DNA of 7,640 bases from an uncultured cyanobacterium (lineage in GTDB: Bacteria; Cyanobacteriota; Cyanobacteriia; PCC-6307; Cyanobiaceae), in assembly GCA_903921295.1 (NCBI GenBank), contig CAIXOZ010000165.1, positions 1-7,640 of the forward strand. The letters run 5' to 3'. The notes under the pieces were generated by a model. That model was not told the DNA's origin. It saw only the letters and a list, made by a program, of their open reading frames with translations, and made no database searches. Positions 1-5,083 of this stretch are shown piece by piece (positions within the stretch are counted from its first letter, which is position 1; each line of letters begins with the position of its first letter). A program made the position numbers and the translations under genes.

Positions 1-2
1 AC

Positions 3-386
3 GGCTTCAACAACGCCGTCACCGCCACGCAGGACGCCCTGCAGCAGCGGGTGGTGGAGGCCCAGCAGCGCCTGCCGCAGGTGGAGATCGACCAGGACCT
101 GCGCATCCGCATCTCGGCGGTCTGCGGCGAGCTGGATGTGGATGGCCTGCGTGGCGACATCGTCACCAACCGGGCTGCCCGGGCCCTGGCCGCCTTCGAA
201 GGCCGCACCGAGGTGACCGACGGTGATGTGGCGCGCGTGGTGGCCTGCTGCCTGCGGCATCGCCTGCGCAAGGATCCCCTGGAGACGATCGATTCGGGAG
301 ACCGGGTGATCAAGGTGTTCTGCAAGGTGTTCGATCGCGCCGATGACGGCGATCGCCGCGCCTTCGAGCTGGCCCTGGCGGCCTGA
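3..386 (+). CDS. chlI: Magnesium chelatase ATPase subunit I, C-terminal part
   Basis: Partial gene; the 5' end lies before the window and the last 127 residues are visible. ChlI is the AAA+ ATPase that works with ChlD and ChlH to insert Mg2+ into protoporphyrin IX, the first committed step of chlorophyll synthesis. What is seen is the C-terminal helical domain with family-typical blocks: QQRLPQVEID, CGELDVDGLRGDIVTNRAAR (probably the sensor-2 region), AFEGRTEVT and LRHRLRKDPLETIDSG. The Walker A and B motifs are upstream and cannot be checked. The ORF ends TGA at 384-386, 19 bases before ruvC, so co-transcription is likely. A homologous chelatase-like ATPase is possible in principle, but the RHRLRKDPLE...DSG block is characteristic of ChlI/BchI, and the cyanobacterial setting favours ChlI. 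Confidence 0.95.
   Translation, partial: GFNNAVTATQDALQQRVVEAQQRLPQVEIDQDLRIRISAVCGELDVDGLRGDIVTNRAARALAAFEGRTEVTDGDVARVVACCLRHRLRKDPLETIDSGDRVIKVFCKVFDRADDGDRRAFELALAA
349..356. repeat. HIP1 palindrome GCGATCGC (in chlI)
   Basis: GCGATCGC inside GGCGATCGCC (348-357), within the chlI coding region. HIP1 is the octamer over-represented in many cyanobacterial genomes. Three further copies are in hom. Confidence 0.7.
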
Positions 387-405
387 TGCCGCCCCCGGGG
401 GCCGG

Positions 406-870
406 ATGAGGATCCTCGGCATCGACCCGGGCCTGGCCCGGGTCGGCTACGGCGTGATCGACACCAGCGGCGGAGACCAGCGGATGCTTGATTGCGGCAT
501 CATCCGCACCGATCCCGGCCGCAGCGACGGCGAACGAATGGTGGAGATCGCCCGCGACCTGCGCCAGCTGGTGCGGCTCTGGCGACCCGAGCTCGCCGCT
601 GTGGAGCAATTTTTCTTCTACCGCTCCAGCACCACGATTTCGGTGGTCCAGGCGCGTGGGGTGCTGATCATGAGCCTGGCCCGCTTCGGCATCCCGGTGC
701 GGGAGTTCCCGCCGATGCAGATCAAACTCGCCCTCGCCGGCCATGGCCATGCCGACAAGGAGGCGGTGCTCGATGCCGTGATGCGGGAACTGAATCTGAG
801 CGAACCCCCGCGGCCCGATGACGCCGCCGACGCCCTGGCCGTGGCCCTGACGGGCTGGTTCCAGCGCTGA
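406..870 (+). CDS. ruvC: Crossover junction endodeoxyribonuclease RuvC
   Basis: Holliday junction resolvase of 154 residues, acting with RuvAB in recombinational repair. It cuts two opposing strands of the four-way junction in an Mg2+-dependent reaction. The start at ATG 406 gives the canonical N-terminus MRILGIDPGLARVGYGVID. The reading frame is open further upstream, but that extension only overlaps chlI and has no family resemblance. The four acidic active-site residues of the RNase H-like fold are all present by position and context: D7 (GIDPG), E67 (AAVEQFF), and D139 and D142 (DDAADALA). The family block STTISVVQARGV is at about residues 75-86. The length is slightly below the 173 residues of E. 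coli RuvC and normal for the family. A G-run (397-400 and following) lies just before the start. The gene lies between chlI (19-base gap) and the cyclo-ligase gene (2-base gap), which suggests one transcript. Confidence 0.96.
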   Translation: MRILGIDPGLARVGYGVIDTSGGDQRMLDCGIIRTDPGRSDGERMVEIARDLRQLVRLWRPELAAVEQFFFYRSSTTISVVQARGVLIMSLARFGIPVREFPPMQIKLALAGHGHADKEAVLDAVMRELNLSEPPRPDDAADALAVALTGWFQR

Positions 871-872
871 AG

Positions 873-1466
873 ATGGGCGAAGACCTCAAGACGGTATGGC
901 GACGGACCCTGCGCGCCGAGCGCCTGAAGGCGCTGCCGGCGGCGGCACCCGGAATCCTCGCCCTGGCCCGACGGGAGCTGCCCCGGCTGCTGGCGGAGCA
1001 GTCTGGGCGGCTCGGCACCTACTGGCCCCTGGCGGGAGAGGTGGATCTTCGCGCGCTCGGTCCCGCCCTGGCCGATCGTCTGGCATTGCCGGTGGTGGAG
1101 CGGCCTCGGCCGGGCGATGACGCCGCCGCCGAGGGGCTCGGGCAGCTGCGCTACAGGGCCTGGGCGTGCGGTCAGACCCTGGAGGCCGACGCCTGCGGCA
1201 TTCCGGCGCCGAGGGCCCAGGGCCCGGCCCTGGCCGCCGATGATCTGGCGCTGCTGCTGGTGCCGGCCCTGGCGATCGACCGCGCCGGCTACCGCCTCGG
1301 CTACGGCGGCGGCTGGTACGACCGGCTGCGCTCTGATCCCGCCTGGGCCCGGGTGCCGGCCCTGGCGGTGCTGCCGGCGGCCTGCCGGCGGCCGGAGCTG
1401 CCCCGCGATCCCTGGGACGTGCCGCTGGCCGGCTGGCTGAGTGAAGACGGCCTGCACTGGTGCTGA
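873..1466 (+). CDS. 5-formyltetrahydrofolate cyclo-ligase family protein
   Basis: A 197-residue cytosolic enzyme of the 5-FCL/MTHFS family (also called Fau or YgfA). It uses ATP to convert 5-formyltetrahydrofolate to 5,10-methenyltetrahydrofolate and so salvages a storage and inhibitory folate into one-carbon metabolism. Seen in the sequence: an N-terminal basic helix with RRTLRAER (residues 10-17), the block GTYWPLAGEVD (48-58) with the conserved YWP and Glu56, and the C-terminal signature PALAIDRAGYRLGYGGGWYDR (about 131-151), which contains the family's D-x-x-G-x-R-L-G-Y-G-G-G-x-Y-D pattern. The ATG at 873 follows the ruvC stop by 2 bases with no strong separate Shine-Dalgarno, so translation is probably coupled to ruvC. 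The region between the two motif blocks is Ala/Leu-rich and divergent, as is common in this family. Confidence 0.9.
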   Translation: MGEDLKTVWRRTLRAERLKALPAAAPGILALARRELPRLLAEQSGRLGTYWPLAGEVDLRALGPALADRLALPVVERPRPGDDAAAEGLGQLRYRAWACGQTLEADACGIPAPRAQGPALAADDLALLLVPALAIDRAGYRLGYGGGWYDRLRSDPAWARVPALAVLPAACRRPELPRDPWDVPLAGWLSEDGLHWC

Positions 1467-1532
1467 CCGGAACCGGCACCGCGGCACCACAGCGCTGCCC
1501 CCTCAGGGAGCTGAACGTTGCAAGCTCTTAAC

Positions 1533-1564
1533 GCCGCCGGTCGGCGCCAACGATCGCCGGCGGC
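1533..1564 (+). promoter_or_regulatory. GC-rich hairpin between the cyclo-ligase gene and the small ORF
   Basis: GCCGCCGG (1533-1540) and CCGGCGGC (1557-1564) form a perfect 8-bp stem around a 16-base loop. The downstream bases ATTTGC contain only three T residues, so this is at best a weak intrinsic terminator for the chlI-ruvC-cyclo-ligase unit. It could instead be a leader structure for the small gene at 1583. The heptamer TTGCAAG occurs on both sides, at 1518-1524 and 1567-1573. The rest of the 116-base gap shows no clear promoter. Confidence 0.35.
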
Positions 1565-1582
1565 ATTTGCAAGGATGAGCGG

Positions 1583-1816
1583 GTGCGCGACTCCCACGCC
1601 TTGGCTCAGACCCCCAGCAACCACCTCGGCAGTCCGGCCCGTCGCGCCAACCTCCCCAGAACCGGTGAGCTCACCGGCGGTGCCCAGCAGCACATCCTGG
1701 CCTCGGAACTGGCCGGTCGCTCCCAGGAAAGCGATGCCCTCTCGATGATGGTGGGCGACATGCTGCGGATGGTGCAGGCCGGCCGCAACAATGCCAGTCG
1801 CTGGAGCGCCTCCTGA
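1583..1816 (+). CDS. Small hypothetical protein (77 aa)
   Basis: I do not recognise this protein. The support for coding is indirect. The start is GTG 1583 with a Shine-Dalgarno-like AAGGA at 1571-1575, seven bases away. The frame shows strong G/C preference at third positions throughout. An upstream in-frame stop (TAA 1529-1531) limits the 5' end. The product is soluble-looking, with no signal peptide or membrane segment. The N-terminal 30 residues are polar and rich in Pro, Arg and Asn. From about residue 36 the sequence could form amphipathic helix (ILASELAGRSQESDAL, then SMMVGDMLRMVQAG), with a cluster of five Met. The other + frame that overlaps it (from TTG 1518) has poorer third-position bias and is rejected. 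A conserved picocyanobacterial small protein is my inference; the gap of 116 bases from the upstream gene suggests it may have its own promoter or a processed leader. Confidence 0.6.
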   Translation: MRDSHALAQTPSNHLGSPARRANLPRTGELTGGAQQHILASELAGRSQESDALSMMVGDMLRMVQAGRNNASRWSAS

Positions 1817-1883
1817 GCAGAGACCCTTCAGCCACGCCACTCGCTTGACCGTACGCGTCCGAGCTTGAAGGCGCCCTGCCGAG

Positions 1884-2435
1884 ATGCTTGGCTTGCTCAG
1901 CGTTCACGCCGACGTCATGCCTCAGCGCATTCCAGGCATCCTGCTCTCGTGCGGCCTCAGCCGGCCTGTGTTCATGGCCCTGGTGCTGGCCCTGGGTCTG
2001 GCCGGATTGCTGGTCAGACCTGAGCAGGCCAGGGCCCATGCGATCGAAAGCAGCGTGGTGCGCCTGCAGGCCCTGCGCGACACCCTGGAGCTGCAGACCC
2101 ACTTCTCGACAGGGGTGCCCGTGGATGGTGCCGCTGTGCGGCTGCAATCGGCCGATGGCCGGCACAGCCTCGCCCTGGGCCGCACCGACAGCCGCGGCGC
2201 CCTGCGTTTCCAGCTGCCCGCGGCTGCCGGCCCGGACTGGGAACTGCAGGTGGATGGCGGCGCAGGCCACCGCGACTATCTCGAGCTGCCGAGCGCGCCA
2301 GGGCCCCAGGCCCTGCATCCCACCGGGCCACAGCCCCTCGGCGCCAGGGATGCCTGGCCGACGGCGGCCCCCATAGCGCTGATGCTGGTGGGGATGCTCT
2401 CCGGCGGCTGGCTCTGGCGCCACCGCCGTTCCTGA
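1884..2435 (+). CDS. Exported, C-terminally anchored NikL/CbiL-like protein
   Basis: A 183-residue protein with a signal peptide, one extracytoplasmic beta-type domain and one C-terminal transmembrane helix. The hydrophobic core is at about residues 29-43, with likely cleavage near ARAHA (49-53). The mature part begins with an HA-I-E motif. It continues with a sequence typical of carboxypeptidase-regulatory/NikL-like domains: GVPVDGAAVRL (77-87), a turn TDSRGALRFQLP (101-112) and GGAGHRDYLEL (125-135). The last two blocks resemble the TD-x-x-G-x-x-x-F-x-x-P and aGxGHRxxY motifs I associate with NikL/CbiL accessory subunits of nickel/cobalt ECF transporters. A Pro-rich linker (about 136-160) leads to the membrane helix APIALMLVGMLSGGWLW and the basic tail RHRRS. 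No CbiM/NikM, Q or O gene is near, so a metal role is inference. The start could be ATG 1884 or ATG 1917; ATG 1974 would leave no basic n-region. An AAGG at 1868-1871 supports 1884 weakly. Confidence 0.75.
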   Translation: MLGLLSVHADVMPQRIPGILLSCGLSRPVFMALVLALGLAGLLVRPEQARAHAIESSVVRLQALRDTLELQTHFSTGVPVDGAAVRLQSADGRHSLALGRTDSRGALRFQLPAAAGPDWELQVDGGAGHRDYLELPSAPGPQALHPTGPQPLGARDAWPTAAPIALMLVGMLSGGWLWRHRRS

Positions 2436-2475
2436 CACGGCACAGTGGAGCGGATCCCGCGCATTTGCCCCCGCC

Positions 2476-2898
2476 ATGGTCACCGGCAGCGACGCCCTTG
2501 ATCGGATTGTCAAGCGTCTGGCGGAGACCACCGACCCCAGGCGCCGCTACGAGTACGTGCTCTGGCTGGCCAAGAAGCTCGAGCCGTTGCCCGAGGAGTT
2601 CCGCCAGGACGTGTTCAAGGTGCGGGGCTGCGTCTCCCAGGTGCATGTGGTTGGCCAGCTGCACGATGGTCGACTGCACTGGCAGGGCGATTCCGATGCC
2701 CAGATCACCAAGGGGCTGCTGGCCCTGCTGATCGAAGGGCTGGAGGGACTGACACCGGAGGCGGTGGTGGGCCTCGATCCGGCGTTCATCGCCGCCACCG
2801 GCCTGCAGGCCAGCCTCACCCCATCGCGGGCCAACGGCTTTCTCAACATCCTCAGGATGATGCAGTCGCAGGCGGCGGCACTGCAGGCTCCGGCCTGA
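2476..2898 (+). CDS. sufE: Cysteine desulfuration protein SufE
   Basis: A 140-residue cytosolic sulfur acceptor. In the SUF pathway SufE takes the persulfide sulfur from the cysteine desulfurase SufS on an active-site cysteine and passes it to the scaffold for Fe-S cluster assembly. The sequence shows the full family pattern: an N-terminal helical part with YEYVLWLAKKLEPLPEEF (25-42), then VFKVRGCVSQVHV, in which Cys52 corresponds to Cys51 of E. coli SufE. GDSDAQITKGLLALLI follows at about 71-86, and a C-terminal SRANGFLNIL block at about 117-126. The length is normal. No SufS, SufB, SufC or SufD gene is visible nearby, as is common when sufE stands apart from the suf operon. The gap from the preceding gene is 40 bases. 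The start ATG 2476 lacks a clear Shine-Dalgarno, but no better in-frame start fits the family N-terminus. Confidence 0.95.
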   Translation: MVTGSDALDRIVKRLAETTDPRRRYEYVLWLAKKLEPLPEEFRQDVFKVRGCVSQVHVVGQLHDGRLHWQGDSDAQITKGLLALLIEGLEGLTPEAVVGLDPAFIAATGLQASLTPSRANGFLNILRMMQSQAAALQAPA

Positions 2899-2968
2899 AA
2901 ATCAGCGGTCGGATCCCTGAACGGACCGGGCGATTTCTAGGATCGGCGGTTTCGCAGCACAGCACGGC

Positions 2969-4288
2969 ATGACGATCGGGATCGGCTTACTCGGTCTGGG
3001 CACGGTGGGTGCCGGGGTGGCCGGCATCCTGGCCACGCCGGAAGGGCGCCATCCCCTCGTGGCTGAGCTGGCCCTGAGGCGGGTGGCGGTGCGCGATCTC
3101 TCCCGCCCCAGGCCCCTGGATCTCGATCCAGCCCTGCTGACCACCGATGCCGAAGCGGTGGTCGATGACCCGGCCGTGGATCTTGTGGTGGAGGTGATGG
3201 GTGGCCTGGAGCCTGCCCGCAGCCTGATCCTGCGCGCGATCGCCGCCGGCAAACCGGTGGTGACCGCCAACAAGGCTGTGATCGCACGCTATGGCGACGA
3301 GATCGCCGCAGCAGCAGCGGCGCGGGGCGTGTATGTGCTGATCGAAGCCGCCGTGGGCGGCGGCATTCCGATCATCGAACCGCTGAAGCAATCCCTCGGC
3401 AGCAACCGCATTCAGCGGGTGAGCGGCATCATCAACGGCACCACGAACTACATCCTCAGCCGCATGGCCTCGGAGGGCGCGGCCTACGGCGACGTGCTCG
3501 CCGATGCCCAGCGCCTCGGTTACGCCGAAGCCGATCCTGCCGCCGATGTGGAGGGCGGGGACGCCGCCGACAAGATCGCCATCCTGGCGGGCCTGGCCTA
3601 TGGCGGCGCCATCGAACGCGCCCAGATTCCCACCGAAGGCATCCACCGGCTCGAAGCGCGCGATGTCGATTACGCCGACCAGCTGGGCTTCGCGGTCAAG
3701 CTGCTGGCTGTGGCCCAGCACGTGGGCACCGCCACCGACGGCACCGCCGAGCTTGATGTGAGCGTCAACCCGACCCTGGTGCCCCGCGACCACCCCCTGG
3801 CCGGGGTGCATGGGGTGAACAACGCCATCCTGGTGGAGGGCGATCCGGTTGGCCGGGTGATGTTCTACGGACCGGGCGCTGGCGCCGGACCGACCGCTTC
3901 GGCGGTGGTGGCCGACATTCTCAACATCGCCGGCATCCGCGCCGCCACGGCCGGCAGCAGCGCCGAGGGCACCCCACAGCTCGATCCCCTGCTCGCGGCC
4001 AGCCGCTGGCGCCCCTGCCGCCTGGCGGCGGCAGGGGCCACGGTGAAACGCAACTACGTGCGCCTGCAGACCAGCGATGAAGCGGGGGTGATCGGCAAGA
4101 TCGGCAGCTGCTTCGGGGCGGAGGCGATCTCGATCCGCTCGATCGTTCAGTTCGAGGGCCAGGAGGGACAGGCCGAGATCGTGGTGCTGACCCATGAAGT
4201 GCCCGAAGACCGCTTCCGCGCTGCCCTGGCGGCGATCGCCGCCCTGAAGGAGGTGAAGGCGATCGCCGCCAGCCTGCGCACCCTCTGA
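2969..4288 (+). CDS. hom: Homoserine dehydrogenase with C-terminal ACT domain
   Basis: A 439-residue cytosolic enzyme that reduces aspartate-4-semialdehyde to homoserine with NAD(P)H, at the branch to threonine, methionine and isoleucine. The N-terminal Rossmann domain has the nucleotide loop GLGTVGAG (9-16) and TANKAVIA (99-106). The catalytic and dimerisation domain has EAAVGGGIPII (126-136) and NGTTNYIL (156-163). It also matches the homoserine dehydrogenase signature from Ala180 to Lys202: A-x3-G-Y-A, D189-P, D193, G-x-D198 and Lys202, the expected catalytic lysine. Residues about 362-439 form an ACT domain (YVRLQTSDEAGVIGKIGSCF onwards), the part that usually gives threonine feedback control in this class. 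It is monofunctional, with no aspartokinase domain. ATG 2969 places the Rossmann start at residue 3 as expected, though there is no strong Shine-Dalgarno. Three GCGATCGC palindromes lie inside the gene. Confidence 0.97.
   Translation: MTIGIGLLGLGTVGAGVAGILATPEGRHPLVAELALRRVAVRDLSRPRPLDLDPALLTTDAEAVVDDPAVDLVVEVMGGLEPARSLILRAIAAGKPVVTANKAVIARYGDEIAAAAAARGVYVLIEAAVGGGIPIIEPLKQSLGSNRIQRVSGIINGTTNYILSRMASEGAAYGDVLADAQRLGYAEADPAADVEGGDAADKIAILAGLAYGGAIERAQIPTEGIHRLEARDVDYADQLGFAVKLLAVAQHVGTATDGTAELDVSVNPTLVPRDHPLAGVHGVNNAILVEGDPVGRVMFYGPGAGAGPTASAVVADILNIAGIRAATAGSSAEGTPQLDPLLAASRWRPCRLAAAGATVKRNYVRLQTSDEAGVIGKIGSCFGAEAISIRSIVQFEGQEGQAEIVVLTHEVPEDRFRAALAAIAALKEVKAIAASLRTL
3236..3243. repeat. HIP1 palindrome GCGATCGC (in hom, 5' part)
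   Basis: Exact GCGATCGC, within the Rossmann-domain part of hom just before the codons for AAGKPVVTANK. Confidence 0.7.
4232..4266. repeat. Two HIP1 palindromes 27 bases apart (in hom, 3' end)
   Basis: Exact GCGATCGC at 4232-4239 and 4259-4266, both with the extended context GGCGATCGCC, within the last 60 bases of hom. Each encodes an Ala-Ile-Ala tract in the final helix and strand of the ACT domain. Confidence 0.7.
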
Positions 4289-4298
4289 GCCCTGCGCC

Positions 4299-4320
4299 GG
4301 AGCCGATCGACGGAGGCTCC
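4299..4320 (+). terminator. Possible weak terminator hairpin after hom
   Basis: GGAGCC (4299-4304) and GGCTCC (4315-4320) form a 6-bp stem with a 10-base loop, 11 bases after the hom stop. The following bases TGTGTGGGCTT are only mildly T-rich, so this is a weak candidate for intrinsic termination. Confidence 0.35.
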
Positions 4321-4330
4321 TGTGTGGGCT

Positions 4331-4372
4331 TGCGGACATCCGCCTAGGAAACCCATGCGGATGTGCCTAGGA
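4331..4372 (+). repeat. Paired imperfect direct repeats with embedded inverted repeat
   Basis: Two related units follow each other: TGCGGACATCCGCCTAGGA (4331-4349) and TGCGGATGTGCCTAGGA (4356-4372). They share TGCGGA and GCCTAGGA exactly, each GCCTAGGA holding the palindrome CCTAGG; the two GCCTAGGA boxes start 23 bases apart. ACATCCGC (4336-4343) and GCGGATGT (4357-4364) are also perfect inverted copies around a 13-base loop, so the transcript could fold into an 8-bp hairpin. CCGC could alternatively pair with the nearer GCGG (4332-4335), giving two exclusive folds. The layout is compatible with a tandem operator, a structured leader or a convergent terminator. No known motif is recognised. 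Confidence 0.55.
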
Positions 4373-4384
4373 CTCAGGCAGAGT

Positions 4385-4411
4385 GAAGCAAATCTAAAGA
4401 AGATGTTTCGG
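4385..4411 (+). promoter_or_regulatory. AT-rich patch, possible promoter region
   Basis: This 27-base patch is about 37% G+C in a window of about 70%, and follows directly on the repeat pair at 4331-4372. TCTAAA (4393-4398) is a tolerable -10 hexamer on the + strand, but I find no matching -35. It would serve the ORF at 4507 and possibly the transporter genes beyond. The rest of 4289-4506 holds nothing I can name. Confidence 0.25.
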
Positions 4412-4506
4412 CGGTCCCCGATCCCGGGCCATCCGCCGCGCCTCACGCTTTTCAGATCCAGACCTGCACCAGCCCTCAGGCCATCCGCAACGGGACCCTC
4501 CCCAGC

Positions 4507-4965
4507 ATGTCCAGCAGTTCCACCGGCAGCACCACCGCCAGCGACAGCCCCGACGGGGTGCGCACGGGAAACGCCGCCCCGCATCGCGCCAGCACCGGCC
4601 CGAGCACCACCGGCCTCAGCAGCGCGGCCGCGCAGGCAATCCAGCCCGCCCCCAGCTGCAACCTCCCCCAGGCCGAGAGCGACAGCACCAGCTCGGCCCC
4701 TTCCAGCCCCTCCGGCCCCCTTCCCGTGAATCTCCACCCGGGCGACACGATCCATCTGACCGACGACGGCAGCCTCCACCTGCCGGGCACATCCACCAGC
4801 GACGAAAGCCTCTATCAGGTGATCGCCCTCGATGCCGGCCATGACCGCTGCTGGATCCGCAGCTGGCCCCTGACCCGTCAGGGCTCACCCGTGTTTGAAA
4901 TTTCCCTGCAACAGGCCCAGCGCCACGGGGCGCAACGACCGGTGCTTCAGGGTCAGGCCCCTTGA
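4507..4965 (+). CDS. Hypothetical protein; N-terminal half doubtful
   Basis: I do not recognise this protein. From ATG 4507 it would be 152 residues. The first 73 or so are a low-complexity stretch of Ser, Thr, Ala, Pro and Gly with no domain-like character. From about residue 74 it looks like a real small folded domain: NLHPGDTIHL (75-84), SLYQVIALDAGHDRCWIRSW (101-120), then PLTRQGSPVFEISLQQ. The pattern 'x-Y-x-V-I-x-L-D...C-W-I-R-x-W-P-L' alternates like beta strands. An in-frame GTG at 4726 would give a compact 79-residue protein and may be the true start. Neither start has a clear Shine-Dalgarno. Third positions are G/C-rich throughout, but the antisense frame at 4476-4796 shares the same third positions, so this bias does not prove the strand in the first half. 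There is no signal peptide or membrane segment. Confidence 0.5.
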   Translation: MSSSSTGSTTASDSPDGVRTGNAAPHRASTGPSTTGLSSAAAQAIQPAPSCNLPQAESDSTSSAPSSPSGPLPVNLHPGDTIHLTDDGSLHLPGTSTSDESLYQVIALDAGHDRCWIRSWPLTRQGSPVFEISLQQAQRHGAQRPVLQGQAP

Positions 4966-5046
4966 ATGGAAGCCAGGGAGCAGCCAACGCTCCTCTGAGC
5001 CTGCCGATGCCGCCGTGGCGCCTGTGCCCAGACTGATCGCACGGAT

Positions 5047-5070
5047 CCCCCAGGGACGACGCCCTGGGGG
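5047..5070 (+). promoter_or_regulatory. Perfect 9-bp hairpin just upstream of the transporter gene start
   Basis: CCCCCAGGG (5047-5055) and CCCTGGGGG (5062-5070) are perfect inverted copies around the 6-base loop ACGACG. The stem ends 13 bases before the ATG at 5084. No T-run follows (TCTCAGATCG), so an ordinary intrinsic terminator is unlikely. The position suggests control of translation initiation or transcript processing for the ABC transporter genes. The rest of 4966-5083 contains only a weak 5-bp stem (GGAGC 4977-4981, GCTCC 4989-4993) and no clear promoter. Confidence 0.45.
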
Positions 5071-5083
5071 TCTCAGATCGCCG

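Noticed and set aside
343..405. Upstream extension of the ruvC frame
   Set aside because: It overlaps the end of chlI and adds residues with no family counterpart; ATG 406 gives the canonical RuvC N-terminus.
618..1490. Long - strand open frame opposite ruvC and the cyclo-ligase gene
   Set aside because: Its translation is Gln/Arg/Gly-rich with no domain character, and both + genes carry complete family motifs.
1845..1873. TTGACC as a possible -35 promoter element before the NikL-like gene
   Set aside because: No acceptable -10 hexamer is found 16-18 bases downstream.
2906..2928. Hairpin CGGTC/GACCG between sufE and hom as a terminator
   Set aside because: Only a 5-bp stem with a 13-base loop and no T-run; it is not distinguishable from chance in GC-rich DNA.
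2987..4339. 450-codon open frame on the - strand opposite hom
   Set aside because: A shadow of hom: high GC removes stops in the antisense frame. The translation is Gly/Ala/His-rich without motifs, while the + strand matches homoserine dehydrogenase end to end.
4322..4729. 135-codon + strand open frame starting ATG-less within the repeat region
   Set aside because: The translation is almost only Pro, Ala and Arg, typical of a spurious frame in GC-rich DNA.
4147..4842. 231-codon - strand open frame spanning the end of hom and the gap
   Set aside because: It runs antisense into hom, has Gly/Ala-rich low-complexity sequence and matches no family I recognise.
4895..5083. Upstream extension of the solute-binding protein frame
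   Set aside because: It would bury the lipoprotein signal peptide inside the protein and overlap the preceding ORF; ATG 5084 gives a standard lipobox at residues 20-23.
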